DNA from: Verrucomicrobiia bacterium
Lineage (GTDB): Bacteria; Verrucomicrobiota; Verrucomicrobiia; Limisphaerales; UBA11358
Direction of reading: 5' to 3'
NCBI GenBank assembly: GCA_031290985.1
Contig: JARLJW010000107.1
Span: forward strand, 1-64,000
DNA: 64,000 nt
Shown: piece after piece, positions 35,730-43,841 of the stretch
Layout: each line of letters begins with the position of its first letter
Position numbering within the stretch: position 1 is the first letter of the stretch
Program-made: the position numbers and the translations under genes
The notes under the pieces: model-generated
Database searches by the model: none
The model's input: the letters and a program-made list of their open reading frames with translations, nothing else
What the model was told of the DNA's origin: nothing

Positions 35730-37904
35730 TCAAGGTGCGGGCTTCAGCCCTTCCCACTTGACCACCCAATTGCCGTCATCGGGAAAGCCCGGCGCATGTT
35801 TCCCGGCGGGCGCGCCATCCCAACCCGCCGCCATCATGGCGGTGGCGTACAGCAGGCCGCCATTGCCAGGCAGGTACAAAGGCAAGGTCGGACCCATTTG
35901 CGGATTGTGCCCGTTGACGAGGTAGTGGTTCTTGGGCTTGTCCATCAAGAGCGCTTGAATCGCCGCCTCACCTTCGCCTAACCGCGCCGCCGTCATTGCC
36001 ATCAGCGGATAGTCCCAGCCCCAAGTATTGGCCCAATCCCAGTCCGCCATCACCTTGTGCAGGGTGCGCCGCATGGTCTCACGATCCACCATGCTGCCAT
36101 CCAGCATGCCCAGCGGGGCCAGCATGCACGGATGCGAGGTGTTCCGCCCCGGCACGGTGAATGTGTCCGTTGCTGTCTCGGCGGCCACATAGAGCCCATC
36201 ACGGGTTGGCAGCGGCGGCAGATGCGCAATGACGTCATCCCATTTTCGATCGCGTGGCAGCCCCAGCCGTTCGCGCCAACGCTGGGCGGTTTCCAGGCCC
36301 CAGCGCCAATAGGCGGTCTCAAAGGCCGGGTTCCATTGCTGCTCATGGTCCGCAAAGTAAATCTCCGCCGCATCGGCGAAGGGCGGCCCGATGCGGTATT
36401 GGTTGCGGTTCGTATCCCACGCGGCGAAGGCCGCCATGAACTTCGCCGTTTCAAAGACCAGCTCCTGGTATTTTTTGAGTGTTCGCTGATCGGGATGATC
36501 CCGGTAACACAGCTCCGCATAGGCGATCGGATGCGGTTGCTGCCAGATCAGGAAACATTCCAGGTACGACGGCGCCGGATCACCGGATGGTCCCACGCAC
36601 TTGGGCCAGCGCGCGCCTGCATATCCCTGGCTCCCGGCCATGGCTTGCGCCTTGGGCAGGCTGCGCTGATAGAACGGCAGGCTGCGTTCCAGCAATTCAC
36701 TCCGGCCCCACAATGCAAAATGCGCCGCGTGCCACCAGTGCATCTCCAGGTGAAACTTGCCGAACCAACTGTTGCACGTCAGCCCCGTCTCCTGCGGCGG
36801 CAGCGAACCGCAGGATTGGATGCGGGTGAGATATTGCGACAAGACGATGCGCCGCTCGAGCTCGTGCCAGCGGGGATCCTTGCTGTGCGAAAGATCGATT
36901 GCGCCGCCGGTGCTCCAAAACTGCTGCCACATCCCGGCCGAGGTCGCCCGGGTGGCCGACCAGGTCGGCAATCTCGCCGGCAGCATTGATTGTGAAAAAG
37001 CCGCCACCAATCCGATGCTCTTTGCCTCCGGATTTCCCGCCAGCAGATACCGGTGCGGGCCGTCGGCCGCAAGCTGGCTGCCTTTGGACCAAGCCAGGGC
37101 CGCATGGTAATGGTCGTCATCGAGGGTCCGGTCGAAGTCAGCGCGTTGACTGCCGTGAAGCGTCATGACAGTCTGGTGCGCGGCGGGCCGGGTCCAATCC
37201 GCCCCGTTGCCGGAGAAACCCGCCGATCCATACGGAAACGCCAGCCGCACCGACAAACGCCCCTTGGCGATGAGCGCCGACTGGATTTCAACCGCCACCT
37301 GCTCGTGATCCGGGTGGCAGCTTGTTGAGACCTCCACCGCTTCGCCCTCAAAGGTGAAATGGCTGCGCAATTCTCCGGTCCACAGGTCCAGTTCCTGGTG
37401 GATGTCCTTGAGATCCTCCAAACGGGCCTCGTGCCCATCGGTGGTTTTGAGCACCAGCGCGAGCCGGCCCAGATTCAGCCGCCCGGGATTCGCATAAAGG
37501 TAGCCGGCCGCCGCGTGCCACGCCGGGGGAGTCTTGCCGTTTTCGTCATAGAGATAACCGGCCGGATGCCCATCGTGATCGATCATCGTCCGGGGAAATT
37601 TATCCAGCGTGTAGCCGTTGGGATTGGGCATCGCGTGAACCCCCCATTGCGCCATGGTCGAAAGCGGAATGGTGCCATCATAGTTCCCGGCAAAAGTTTG
37701 CAAGCCCGTCACATCGGCGGTGAAGGCGAACTCGCCATTGCCCACCGACAGCGGTGAAGACACATCCGCATTCGTCAGCACCACGTTGTGCCGCGCGACC
37801 AACGCTCGCCGGTCGATCGGCGCACGGTCATCCGCCGCCGACAGTCCGTCGCCACGGGATGCGAAGAGCAGCGCGGCCACCAACAGCCATGATTTCCATT
37901 CCAT
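35730..37904 (-). CDS. Putative secreted six-hairpin glycoside hydrolase (GH65/GH95-like)
   Basis: 724 residues with a signal peptide ('WLLVAALLFASRGDGLSAAD'). The start 'PLSVGNGEFAFTADVTGLQT' matches the N-terminal strand of GH65/GH95-type enzymes. The middle is an (alpha/alpha)6 barrel: 'WFGKFHLEMHWWHAAHFALW', 'GRSELLERSLPFYQRSLPKA', 'GPSGDPAPSYLECFLIWQQP', and later 'TRDGLYVAAE', 'WDWANTWGWDYPLMAMTAAR'. Candidate acids are in 'HLEMHWW' and 'SYLECFLIW'. Substrate cannot be told. It stands alone between repeat-rich and promoter-like spacers, which suggests its own regulation. Confidence 0.65.
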   Translation of the reverse strand: MEWKSWLLVAALLFASRGDGLSAADDRAPIDRRALVARHNVVLTNADVSSPLSVGNGEFAFTADVTGLQTFAGNYDGTIPLSTMAQWGVHAMPNPNGYTLDKFPRTMIDHDGHPAGYLYDENGKTPPAWHAAAGYLYANPGRLNLGRLALVLKTTDGHEARLEDLKDIHQELDLWTGELRSHFTFEGEAVEVSTSCHPDHEQVAVEIQSALIAKGRLSVRLAFPYGSAGFSGNGADWTRPAAHQTVMTLHGSQRADFDRTLDDDHYHAALAWSKGSQLAADGPHRYLLAGNPEAKSIGLVAAFSQSMLPARLPTWSATRATSAGMWQQFWSTGGAIDLSHSKDPRWHELERRIVLSQYLTRIQSCGSLPPQETGLTCNSWFGKFHLEMHWWHAAHFALWGRSELLERSLPFYQRSLPKAQAMAGSQGYAGARWPKCVGPSGDPAPSYLECFLIWQQPHPIAYAELCYRDHPDQRTLKKYQELVFETAKFMAAFAAWDTNRNQYRIGPPFADAAEIYFADHEQQWNPAFETAYWRWGLETAQRWRERLGLPRDRKWDDVIAHLPPLPTRDGLYVAAETATDTFTVPGRNTSHPCMLAPLGMLDGSMVDRETMRRTLHKVMADWDWANTWGWDYPLMAMTAARLGEGEAAIQALLMDKPKNHYLVNGHNPQMGPTLPLYLPGNGGLLYATAMMAAGWDGAPAGKHAPGFPDDGNWVVKWEGLKPAP

Positions 37905-38102
37905 TTAATATCTCCCTCACTGGAACCATTCATACAACCTATCGAGCGCTGCCCGCGATTTGGCGGGGACTCAACTCACAGGTGAACCATTGGGGATGCA
38001 TCCAATTTATGGACCGCTTCATTCTTTGTCCATGTTCCATCGGCGGCAATCTGAAATCAGGTCGGAAACGATTCCGCCCGGCCCGGCGGCAATTGTACCT
38101 GT

Positions 38103-38133
38103 AAAAAAACCCACGGTGTGACCCGTGGGTTTT
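38103..38133 (-). terminator. Rho-independent terminator after sdhB
   Basis: On the minus strand AAACCCACGG pairs with CCGTGGGTTT around GTCACA, followed by TTTTTTTAC. T-runs on both sides mean it could also act on the plus strand. Confidence 0.85.
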
Positions 38134-38147
38134 GCGGCGAAATCAAT

Positions 38148-38897
38148 TCAGCCCTTCGGCCGGATCTTCTTCCACAGCCAGCCCAGCGGGTCGTAATATT
38201 CATCCACCACCCGTTCCTTCAACGGGATGATCGCGTTGTCCGTGATCGTGATATGCTCCGGGCACACCTTCGTGCAGCACTTGGTGATGTTGCAAAAACC
38301 GATGCCCTGCGACTGCTTCAATTCCGGCAAACGATCCTCCACATCCAGCGGATGCATCTCCAGCGCCGCGGTATAGACCAGGAAACGCGGGCCGATAAAT
38401 TCCTCATGCTTGTGATGGTCCCGCAAGACGTGGCACACGTCCTGGCAAAGGAAACACTCGATGCACTTGCGGAATTCCTGCACGCGATCCACGTCTTCCT
38501 GCTGCATCCGCCAGGTGCCGTCCGGCGCATCCGGCGGGCGTGGATTGAATTTCTTGATCTTGGTCTTCACCCGGAAGTTCCAGGATACATCTGTCACGAG
38601 GTCGCGGATGCTCGGAAACGCCCGCATCGGCTCGATGGTGATGGGCTTGTCGATGGGCAGCGTGTCCATCCGCGTCATGCACATGAGCTTCGGGATGCCG
38701 TTGATTTCCGCCGAGCAGGACCCACACTTGCCCGCCTTGCAGTTCCAGCGGCACGCCATGTCGTTCGCCTGCGTCGCCTGGATCTTGTGGACCACGTCGA
38801 GCACGACGAGCCCCTCGGTGATCTCCGTGGTGTAATCCACAAACTTGCCACCGGTCGCATCGCCGCGCCATATCCGAAAAGTTACAGTCTTGTTCAT
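38148..38897 (-). CDS. sdhB: Succinate dehydrogenase/fumarate reductase iron-sulfur subunit
   Basis: 249 residues. The N-terminal [2Fe-2S] ferredoxin domain has 'CRWNCKAGKCGSCSAEING' and 'LMC'. The C-terminal domain has [4Fe-4S] ligands in 'CIECFLCQDVCHVL' and [3Fe-4S] ligands in 'CNITKCCTKVCPEH'. It passes electrons between the flavoprotein and the membrane cytochrome. Its ATG overlaps the sdhA stop by four bases. Last gene of the sdhC-sdhA-sdhB operon, closed by a strong terminator. Confidence 0.95.
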   Translation of the reverse strand: MNKTVTFRIWRGDATGGKFVDYTTEITEGLVVLDVVHKIQATQANDMACRWNCKAGKCGSCSAEINGIPKLMCMTRMDTLPIDKPITIEPMRAFPSIRDLVTDVSWNFRVKTKIKKFNPRPPDAPDGTWRMQQEDVDRVQEFRKCIECFLCQDVCHVLRDHHKHEEFIGPRFLVYTAALEMHPLDVEDRLPELKQSQGIGFCNITKCCTKVCPEHITITDNAIIPLKERVVDEYYDPLGWLWKKIRPKG

Positions 38898-40717
38898 TTC
38901 ATCTCCTCGATGACTTGTTTCAAATGTTCCGGCATCGGCGGAATCGGCTCGCGCCGAAATTTCATGGAGCCGTCCGCCGCCTTGGAAACAACGCTGTTGT
39001 ACTTGGCCGCTGCCGGATCCTTGTCGGGAAAATCTTCACGGAAATGCCCGCCGCGGCTTTCCTTGCGGTCGATGGCCGCGAGGGTGATGGCCTCGGACAC
39101 CGTGAGCAGATGCTTCAAGTCGATGGCCGTGTGCCAGCCCGGATTGTACTCAAGATGGCCCTGGACCGCGACCTTTTCCGCCCGCGCCTTGAGCTTGTGG
39201 ATGCCATCCAGTGCGGATTCCATTTCATTCTGCAGCCGCACAATGCCGACATTGGCCTGCATCATGTTCTGCAAATCATATTGCACCTGATACGGCCCCT
39301 CGCTCGCGCCGCCGGCCGGGCGGTCAAACGGAGACATCGCCTCCTTGTAAGCCGCTTCCACCTGGGCGTCGTCGATTTTACTGGCAGCATTTTCCTTTGC
39401 GAATTTGGCCGCAAATTCGCCCGCGCGCTTGCCAAAGACAATCAAATCCGAAAGCGAATTGCCACCCAGCCGGTTCGCGCCGTGCAAGCCCGCCGCGCAT
39501 TCGCCCGCGGCAAACAGGCCGGGCACATTGGTCGCCTGCGTTTCGCCGTTCACCCGGATGCCGCCCATCGCGTAATGCGTGGTCGGGCCGACTTCCATCG
39601 GCTCCTTGGTGATGTCCAAGTTCGCCAGTTGCATGAACTGGTGATACATGGAGGGAATCTTCTTTTTGATGTGCTCCGCCGCATTTGGGATCTTTTCCTT
39701 GATCCAGGAAATGTCGAGGAACACGCCGCCATGCGGGCTGCCGCGGCCGGCTTTCACCTCCCGGTTGATGCAGCGCGCCACGTGGTCGCGCGTCAGCAGT
39801 TCCGGCGGCCGTTTCGCATTCTTGTCGTTCTGCGTGTAGCGCCAGCCCTCTTCCGGATCGGTCGAGGTCTGCGACTTGTAATTGTCCGGAATGTCATCGT
39901 ACATGAAGCGCTTGCCGTCCTTGTTGCGCAACACGCCGCCTTCGCCGCGCACGCTCTCCGTCACCAGGATGCCTTTCACGCTTGGCGGCCAGATCATGCC
40001 CGTCGGATGAAATTGGATGAACTCCATGTCCAGCAGTTCCGCGCCCGCATGGTAGGCCAGGGATACCCCGTCGCCGGTGCCTTCCCAGGAATTGCTCGTC
40101 ACGGCGTAGGCGCGTCCCAGGCCGCCGGTGCAAACCACCACGGCCTTCGCCTTGAAGATGCGGAAACGTCCCCGCTCACGGTCATAACCAAATGCACCCG
40201 CCACCCGGTCACCATTCTTCAACAACGAAACGATGGTGTATTCCATGTGCACCGAGATGCCCTGATGGATGCCGTGATCCTGCAGCGTGCGGATGAGTTC
40301 CAGCCCCGTGCGGTCGCCGACATGCGCCAGCCGCGGATAACGATGGCCGCCGAAATTGCGCTGTGAAATCTTGCCTTCCTTCGTCCGGTCAAACACCGCG
40401 CCCCAGGCTTCCAACTCATGGACCCGCGTCGGCGCTTCCTTCGCGTGGAATTCCGCCATCTGCCAGTTGTTGACGTATTGACCGCCGCGCATCGTGTCGG
40501 CGAAATGAACCTTCCAGTTGTCGCGGTCGTCCACGTTGCCCATCGCCGCCGCCATGCCGCCCTCGGCCATGACCGTGTGCGCCTTGCCCAGCAGCGATTT
40601 GCAGATCAACCCGACCTTGACGCCCGCCGCCGAGGCCTCGATGGCCGCGCGCAAGCCCGCGCCGCCCGCACCGATGACCAGCACGTCATATTCGTGAGTT
40701 TCGTAATTGGTAGCCAC
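38894..40717 (-). CDS. sdhA: Succinate dehydrogenase/fumarate reductase flavoprotein subunit
   Basis: 607 residues. FAD-binding motif 'VLVIGAGGAGLRAAIEASAA', the flavin-attachment His region 'GKAHTVMAEGGMAAAMGN', the active-site stretch 'FGGHRYPRLAHVGDRTGLEL', and 'THYAMGGIRVNGETQATNVP' near 'GLFAAGECAAGLHGANRLGG'. The helical C-terminal domain is complete. Oxidises succinate at the cytoplasmic face. It starts 21 bases after the sdhC stop and overlaps sdhB. Confidence 0.95.
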   Translation of the reverse strand: MATNYETHEYDVLVIGAGGAGLRAAIEASAAGVKVGLICKSLLGKAHTVMAEGGMAAAMGNVDDRDNWKVHFADTMRGGQYVNNWQMAEFHAKEAPTRVHELEAWGAVFDRTKEGKISQRNFGGHRYPRLAHVGDRTGLELIRTLQDHGIHQGISVHMEYTIVSLLKNGDRVAGAFGYDRERGRFRIFKAKAVVVCTGGLGRAYAVTSNSWEGTGDGVSLAYHAGAELLDMEFIQFHPTGMIWPPSVKGILVTESVRGEGGVLRNKDGKRFMYDDIPDNYKSQTSTDPEEGWRYTQNDKNAKRPPELLTRDHVARCINREVKAGRGSPHGGVFLDISWIKEKIPNAAEHIKKKIPSMYHQFMQLANLDITKEPMEVGPTTHYAMGGIRVNGETQATNVPGLFAAGECAAGLHGANRLGGNSLSDLIVFGKRAGEFAAKFAKENAASKIDDAQVEAAYKEAMSPFDRPAGGASEGPYQVQYDLQNMMQANVGIVRLQNEMESALDGIHKLKARAEKVAVQGHLEYNPGWHTAIDLKHLLTVSEAITLAAIDRKESRGGHFREDFPDKDPAAAKYNSVVSKAADGSMKFRREPIPPMPEHLKQVIEEMK

Positions 40718-40738
40718 AGAGTTCTTTCGGGTATGGGG

Positions 40739-41581
40739 TTATTTCAGGGTGAAGAAAACAAAATCGTTGAGGTGCCCCGTCGCGCAGAGCCGGATGTAAA
40801 CATCGGTGAAACCGACCCAGAACAGGCTGATCCACGCCCACATCATATGTTTGGTGTTCAGGCAGCTCACGCAGCTATAGGCCTTCGCGCAGGTCGGCGC
40901 CTTGGTTTTGGTATCCAGGAAACCGCCGATCAAATGCCGCAGCGAATGGCAGCCAAAGGTGTACATCGCCAGAAAAAAAGCATTCAGCACCATGACCAGC
41001 GTGCCCACGCCGATGCCAAAATGTTTCACGCCCGTCAGGTCGGTGAACCACATCCCCTTCCACGCATCGTGCGAGAGCAGGACGATGAACAGCGCGGCCA
41101 GATAAAAGAAGTAGCGGTGGACATTCTGGATGATCAGCGGGAAAGAGCGTTCGCCCAGGAAGCTCTTGCGCGGCTCGCCCACGGCGCAGTTGATCGGGTC
41201 CGCCCAAAACGCCTTGTAGTAGGCGCCCCGGTAATAATAGCAGGTGAACCGGAAACCGGCCGGAATCCACAAAATCAAAAACGCCGGCGAGAAAGGCGCC
41301 CAGACCGGCCACCAGGCCGGCAGCTTGCCGATGGCATGCGGCGAGACGCCCCAAAATTCCGGCGAGTAGAACGGAGAAAGATAGTTCGCACCGTGACCGC
41401 CATACCAGTAGCTCGGCACCCCGGTCTTCACATCGCCCACCCCTTGGAACGCCGCCCACGTCGAATAGATGATGAACGCGGAAAAGCCGAGAAATACCAC
41501 GAGCGGCTGGAGCCACCAGGCGTCGGGTCGGGTCGTGACGCCAAACGGGCGTTGTTTAGGAAGGGTGTCTGCGTAGGCCAT
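40739..41581 (-). CDS. sdhC: Succinate dehydrogenase cytochrome b-like membrane anchor
   Basis: 280 residues from the ATG at 41581 ('MAYADTLPKQRPFG'); an ATG 13 codons upstream is less likely. It has about five to six membrane helices ('LQPLVVFLGFSAFIIYSTWA', 'FSPAFLILWIPAGFRFTCYY', 'IIQNVHRYFFYLAALFIVLL', 'VGTLVMVLNAFFLAMYTF', 'HMMWAWISLFWVGFTDVYIR') and several His residues fit for heme. It is larger than usual single-subunit type B anchors. The Cys cluster 'PTCAKAYSCVSCLNT' on a loop is unusual. First gene of the sdh operon. Confidence 0.8.
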   Translation of the reverse strand: MAYADTLPKQRPFGVTTRPDAWWLQPLVVFLGFSAFIIYSTWAAFQGVGDVKTGVPSYWYGGHGANYLSPFYSPEFWGVSPHAIGKLPAWWPVWAPFSPAFLILWIPAGFRFTCYYYRGAYYKAFWADPINCAVGEPRKSFLGERSFPLIIQNVHRYFFYLAALFIVLLSHDAWKGMWFTDLTGVKHFGIGVGTLVMVLNAFFLAMYTFGCHSLRHLIGGFLDTKTKAPTCAKAYSCVSCLNTKHMMWAWISLFWVGFTDVYIRLCATGHLNDFVFFTLK

Positions 41582-41668
41582 ATGCAGGTAGAAATTAGTA
41601 ATCCTAAAGCCCAGCGTCAACGCAGTAAGTTAGGTATAAGCCTCGCTTGGGAACAACTTGCCGCCGGC

Positions 41669-43117
41669 TTATCTCCGGCCGGACCACTCGTTCAAGCCGC
41701 GTTCACCGGTTTCCGCCGGTGAAAAACCCAGCCCTTCCAGCGCCTCCCCGATGAGGTACAACGACCCCGCCACCACCACAAAAGGCTCGTCTTTACTGGC
41801 GTTTAACGCTTCCGCCACATTTTTAAACACGCCGGTTTCCGCCCGCGGATTGGCGGTTTTCAAAAACGCCGCCAACTCCCGCGCATCCGCCGTCCGCGCG
41901 CTGGCCACCGGCACTGCGTAAATTTTACCAGCCAGCGGGGCCAAGATTTCGCACATGACTTGCCAATCTTTGTCCGCCAGAACGCCAATGATGAGCAGTG
42001 GAGCGCCGGGCACCGCCCCGGCGAATGGCCCCATTTTTCCCGACTGTGCCCGGTCGGAGACCGGCGCTCCACCGGCCAACGCCGCCCGTAAAACTTCCGC
42101 CCCCGCCACATTGTGCGCCCCATCCAGCAGTATCTTTTGGCCGCCGCGCTCGATCAGTTGCAACCGCCCCGGCCAGCTCACCTGCGCCAGCCCCGCATGG
42201 ATTTGTTCCTCCGTCACCGGGATGTCCTTTTGCAAAACCCGGACTGTCGCCACCGCCAGCGCGGCATTGGCTTTTTGATGCTCCCCGGCCAGCGCCGCCG
42301 GATGTTCGCGGCTGAATGCCGGATCAATTTCCGCCCGCGTGACCGGGGATCTATTTTCCCGCGCCACCCGTTCGATGACCCCCAGCACCTCCGGCTTGCG
42401 GGCGGTGGTGATCACCGGCACGCCGGCCTTGATGATGCCCGCCTTCTCCGCCGCGATCTTTTCCAGCGTGTCGCCCAGCCATTGCGTGTGGTCGAACGCG
42501 ATGTTCGTGATGACGCTCGCCAACGGCGTGACGATATTCGTCGCATCCAGCCGCCCGCCCAGCCCGGTCTCCCAGATGACCAGGTCGCATTTCTGCTCCG
42601 CGAAAAATTTCAACGCCATCACCGTCACCACTTCAAACAGTGTAGGGGCAGGCATCCTGCCTGCCGTAGAGGGCGGCATCTTGCCGCCCGGACTGGCGCT
42701 CGAACTTGCCACCGCTTCAAAATATTCCTTGAGTCTCGAATCGGCTGTTTTTCCCCCATCGGCCGCACCGCCCGGCTCTATGGCGGGCAAGATGCCCGCA
42801 GCCACCTCCGTCACGAGTCTTGCCAGTTCCGCCTCGGAAACAAACTGGCGGTTGACCTGCATCCGTTCGCGAAATGAAACCAGATGCGGCGAAGTGAACA
42901 ACCCCACCCGCAGGCCCGCCGCGCGGTAAATGCTTTCCAACATCGCGCACGTCGAACCCTTGCCGTTCGTGCCCGCGACATGGATGAAGCGAAGTTTCGC
43001 CTGCGGATTGCCCGCCAGCGCCGCCAGCTTGCGCGTCGTCTCCAGCCCGAAGTTCGCCCCGAACAATTGCAGGCCGTAGAGAAATTGGATGGCTTCGGGG
43101 TAGGACAAGAGAGTCAC
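41669..43117 (-). CDS. folC: Folylpolyglutamate/dihydrofolate synthase with in-frame repeat insertions
   Basis: 482 residues, longer than the usual 420-430. Motifs are intact: 'FIHVAGTNGKGSTCAMLESI' (P-loop), 'GLFTSPHLVSFRERMQVN', 'DLVIWETGLGGRLDATN', 'DHTQWLGDTLEKIAAEKAGI' and 'ILLDGAHNVAGAEVLRAAL'. Two extra stretches explain the length: residues about 106-159 (three AGGATG hairpins encoding 'AGRMPA'- and 'GGKMPP'-type peptides) and about 347-372 (an R2 repeat encoding 'GAPVSDRA'). The GTG at 43117 overlaps the preceding stop (GTGA). It adds glutamate to folates in the cytoplasm. Confidence 0.9.
   Translation of the reverse strand: MTLLSYPEAIQFLYGLQLFGANFGLETTRKLAALAGNPQAKLRFIHVAGTNGKGSTCAMLESIYRAAGLRVGLFTSPHLVSFRERMQVNRQFVSEAELARLVTEVAAGILPAIEPGGAADGGKTADSRLKEYFEAVASSSASPGGKMPPSTAGRMPAPTLFEVVTVMALKFFAEQKCDLVIWETGLGGRLDATNIVTPLASVITNIAFDHTQWLGDTLEKIAAEKAGIIKAGVPVITTARKPEVLGVIERVARENRSPVTRAEIDPAFSREHPAALAGEHQKANAALAVATVRVLQKDIPVTEEQIHAGLAQVSWPGRLQLIERGGQKILLDGAHNVAGAEVLRAALAGGAPVSDRAQSGKMGPFAGAVPGAPLLIIGVLADKDWQVMCEILAPLAGKIYAVPVASARTADARELAAFLKTANPRAETGVFKNVAEALNASKDEPFVVVAGSLYLIGEALEGLGFSPAETGERGLNEWSGRR
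42052..42070. repeat. Dispersed repeat R2 inside folC
   Basis: GGTCGGAGACCGGCGCTCC, identical to 17592-17610. Flanked on the left by 'gagcgccgggc' (42001-42011), which can pair with it. Confidence 0.7.
42647..42799. repeat. Three AGGATG/R3 hairpins inside folC
   Basis: Hairpins at 42647-42665 (GGCAGGC/GCCTGCC), 42671-42689 (GGGCGGCA/TGCCGCCC) and 42783-42799 (GCGGGCA/TGCCCGC), the last preceded by CCCGGCTCTATG. All are in frame and leave the conserved folC motifs on both sides intact. Confidence 0.7.
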
Positions 43118-43341
43118 AACACGAACTCGACAGAAACTTTTTCTGTAAGCCGCCGTTCCGCTTCTCCCGGACGGCTGTTTCGCCACGCCAGATGTTCCTT
43201 AATACGCCGGTACATCGCTTGCGGCTCAATACGCGGCGGATGCGAGATAAAGGCGGGCTCCACTGGAAGTTCCAACACGTTCGAAGACGGGGCATCCCGC
43301 AGCAGGTCAGCCTTCGGAGAGTGATCGGGATATTTTTTCAT
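43114..43341 (-). CDS. Small hypothetical protein between nucleotidyltransferase and folC
   Basis: 75 residues from the ATG at 43341 (a start 12 codons upstream is possible). It reads 'FISHPPRIEPQAMYRRIKEH', 'LAWRNSRPGEAERRLTEKVS' and ends 'VEFVL'. I recall similar short proteins encoded after nucleotidyltransferases in Verrucomicrobia but cannot name the family. It overlaps the broken nucleotidyltransferase by 35 bases and its TGA overlaps the folC GTG, so all are translationally linked. Confidence 0.55.
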   Translation of the reverse strand: MKKYPDHSPKADLLRDAPSSNVLELPVEPAFISHPPRIEPQAMYRRIKEHLAWRNSRPGEAERRLTEKVSVEFVL

Positions 43342-43841
43342 AAATGTCAGCCGGACCGTATTTTTCGCACAACTCACGCATGTGATGCGATTTGATATCC
43401 GGCTTGTTATATCGGATCAAGTATTCCACATCTAAAAAATCTTTCAAGAACCGGGCTATCCCGCCGTGTTTGAGCGCGTGTAATTTCAATATGATCAGAT
43501 GCTCCAATGTCGGCACACGGGATTTCACATCGTATATATCTGCACCGCAACCTGCATCAAAGATTGGCGAAGGTTTCTTCTGGCGTCATCATCAAGTCCA
43601 CCGGCCACGAATGGCTATCAGGGGGCTTGAGCTGGATAAAAACACCTCCATCGTGGAAGCAGACATAGCCCCGGCCCAGCCAAAACTTCAACCAGTCTTC
43701 ACGGTCATTTTTACTGATTAACAAATCCATATCACCGGTTTCCCGGCTGTAACCGTAATGAATGACCGCCAGTCCCCCAATCACCAGAAACCGCAACTTT
43801 CGCCGCGATGCTTCATCGTGAATGGTCGCAAAAAAGCTCAC
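43307..43841 (-). pseudogene. Nucleotidyltransferase, split by a +1 frameshift
   Basis: The first part (43557-43841, GTG start) has the nucleotidyltransferase motif 'FLVIGGLAVIHYGYSRETGD' plus 'MDLLI' (Asp metal ligands) and ends prematurely. The second part (43307-43528) reads 'TLEHLIILKLHALKHGGIAR' and 'DFLDVEYLIRYNKPDIKSHH', the normal helical continuation. Removing one T from the TTT at 43559-43561 (minus strand) gives an unbroken reading 'ETFANLDAGCGADIYDVKSR'. The start overlaps the pyrG stop (GTGA). The family includes minimal and AbiEii-like transferases used in toxin-antitoxin or antibiotic modification systems. Either inactive or a sequence error. Confidence 0.75.
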
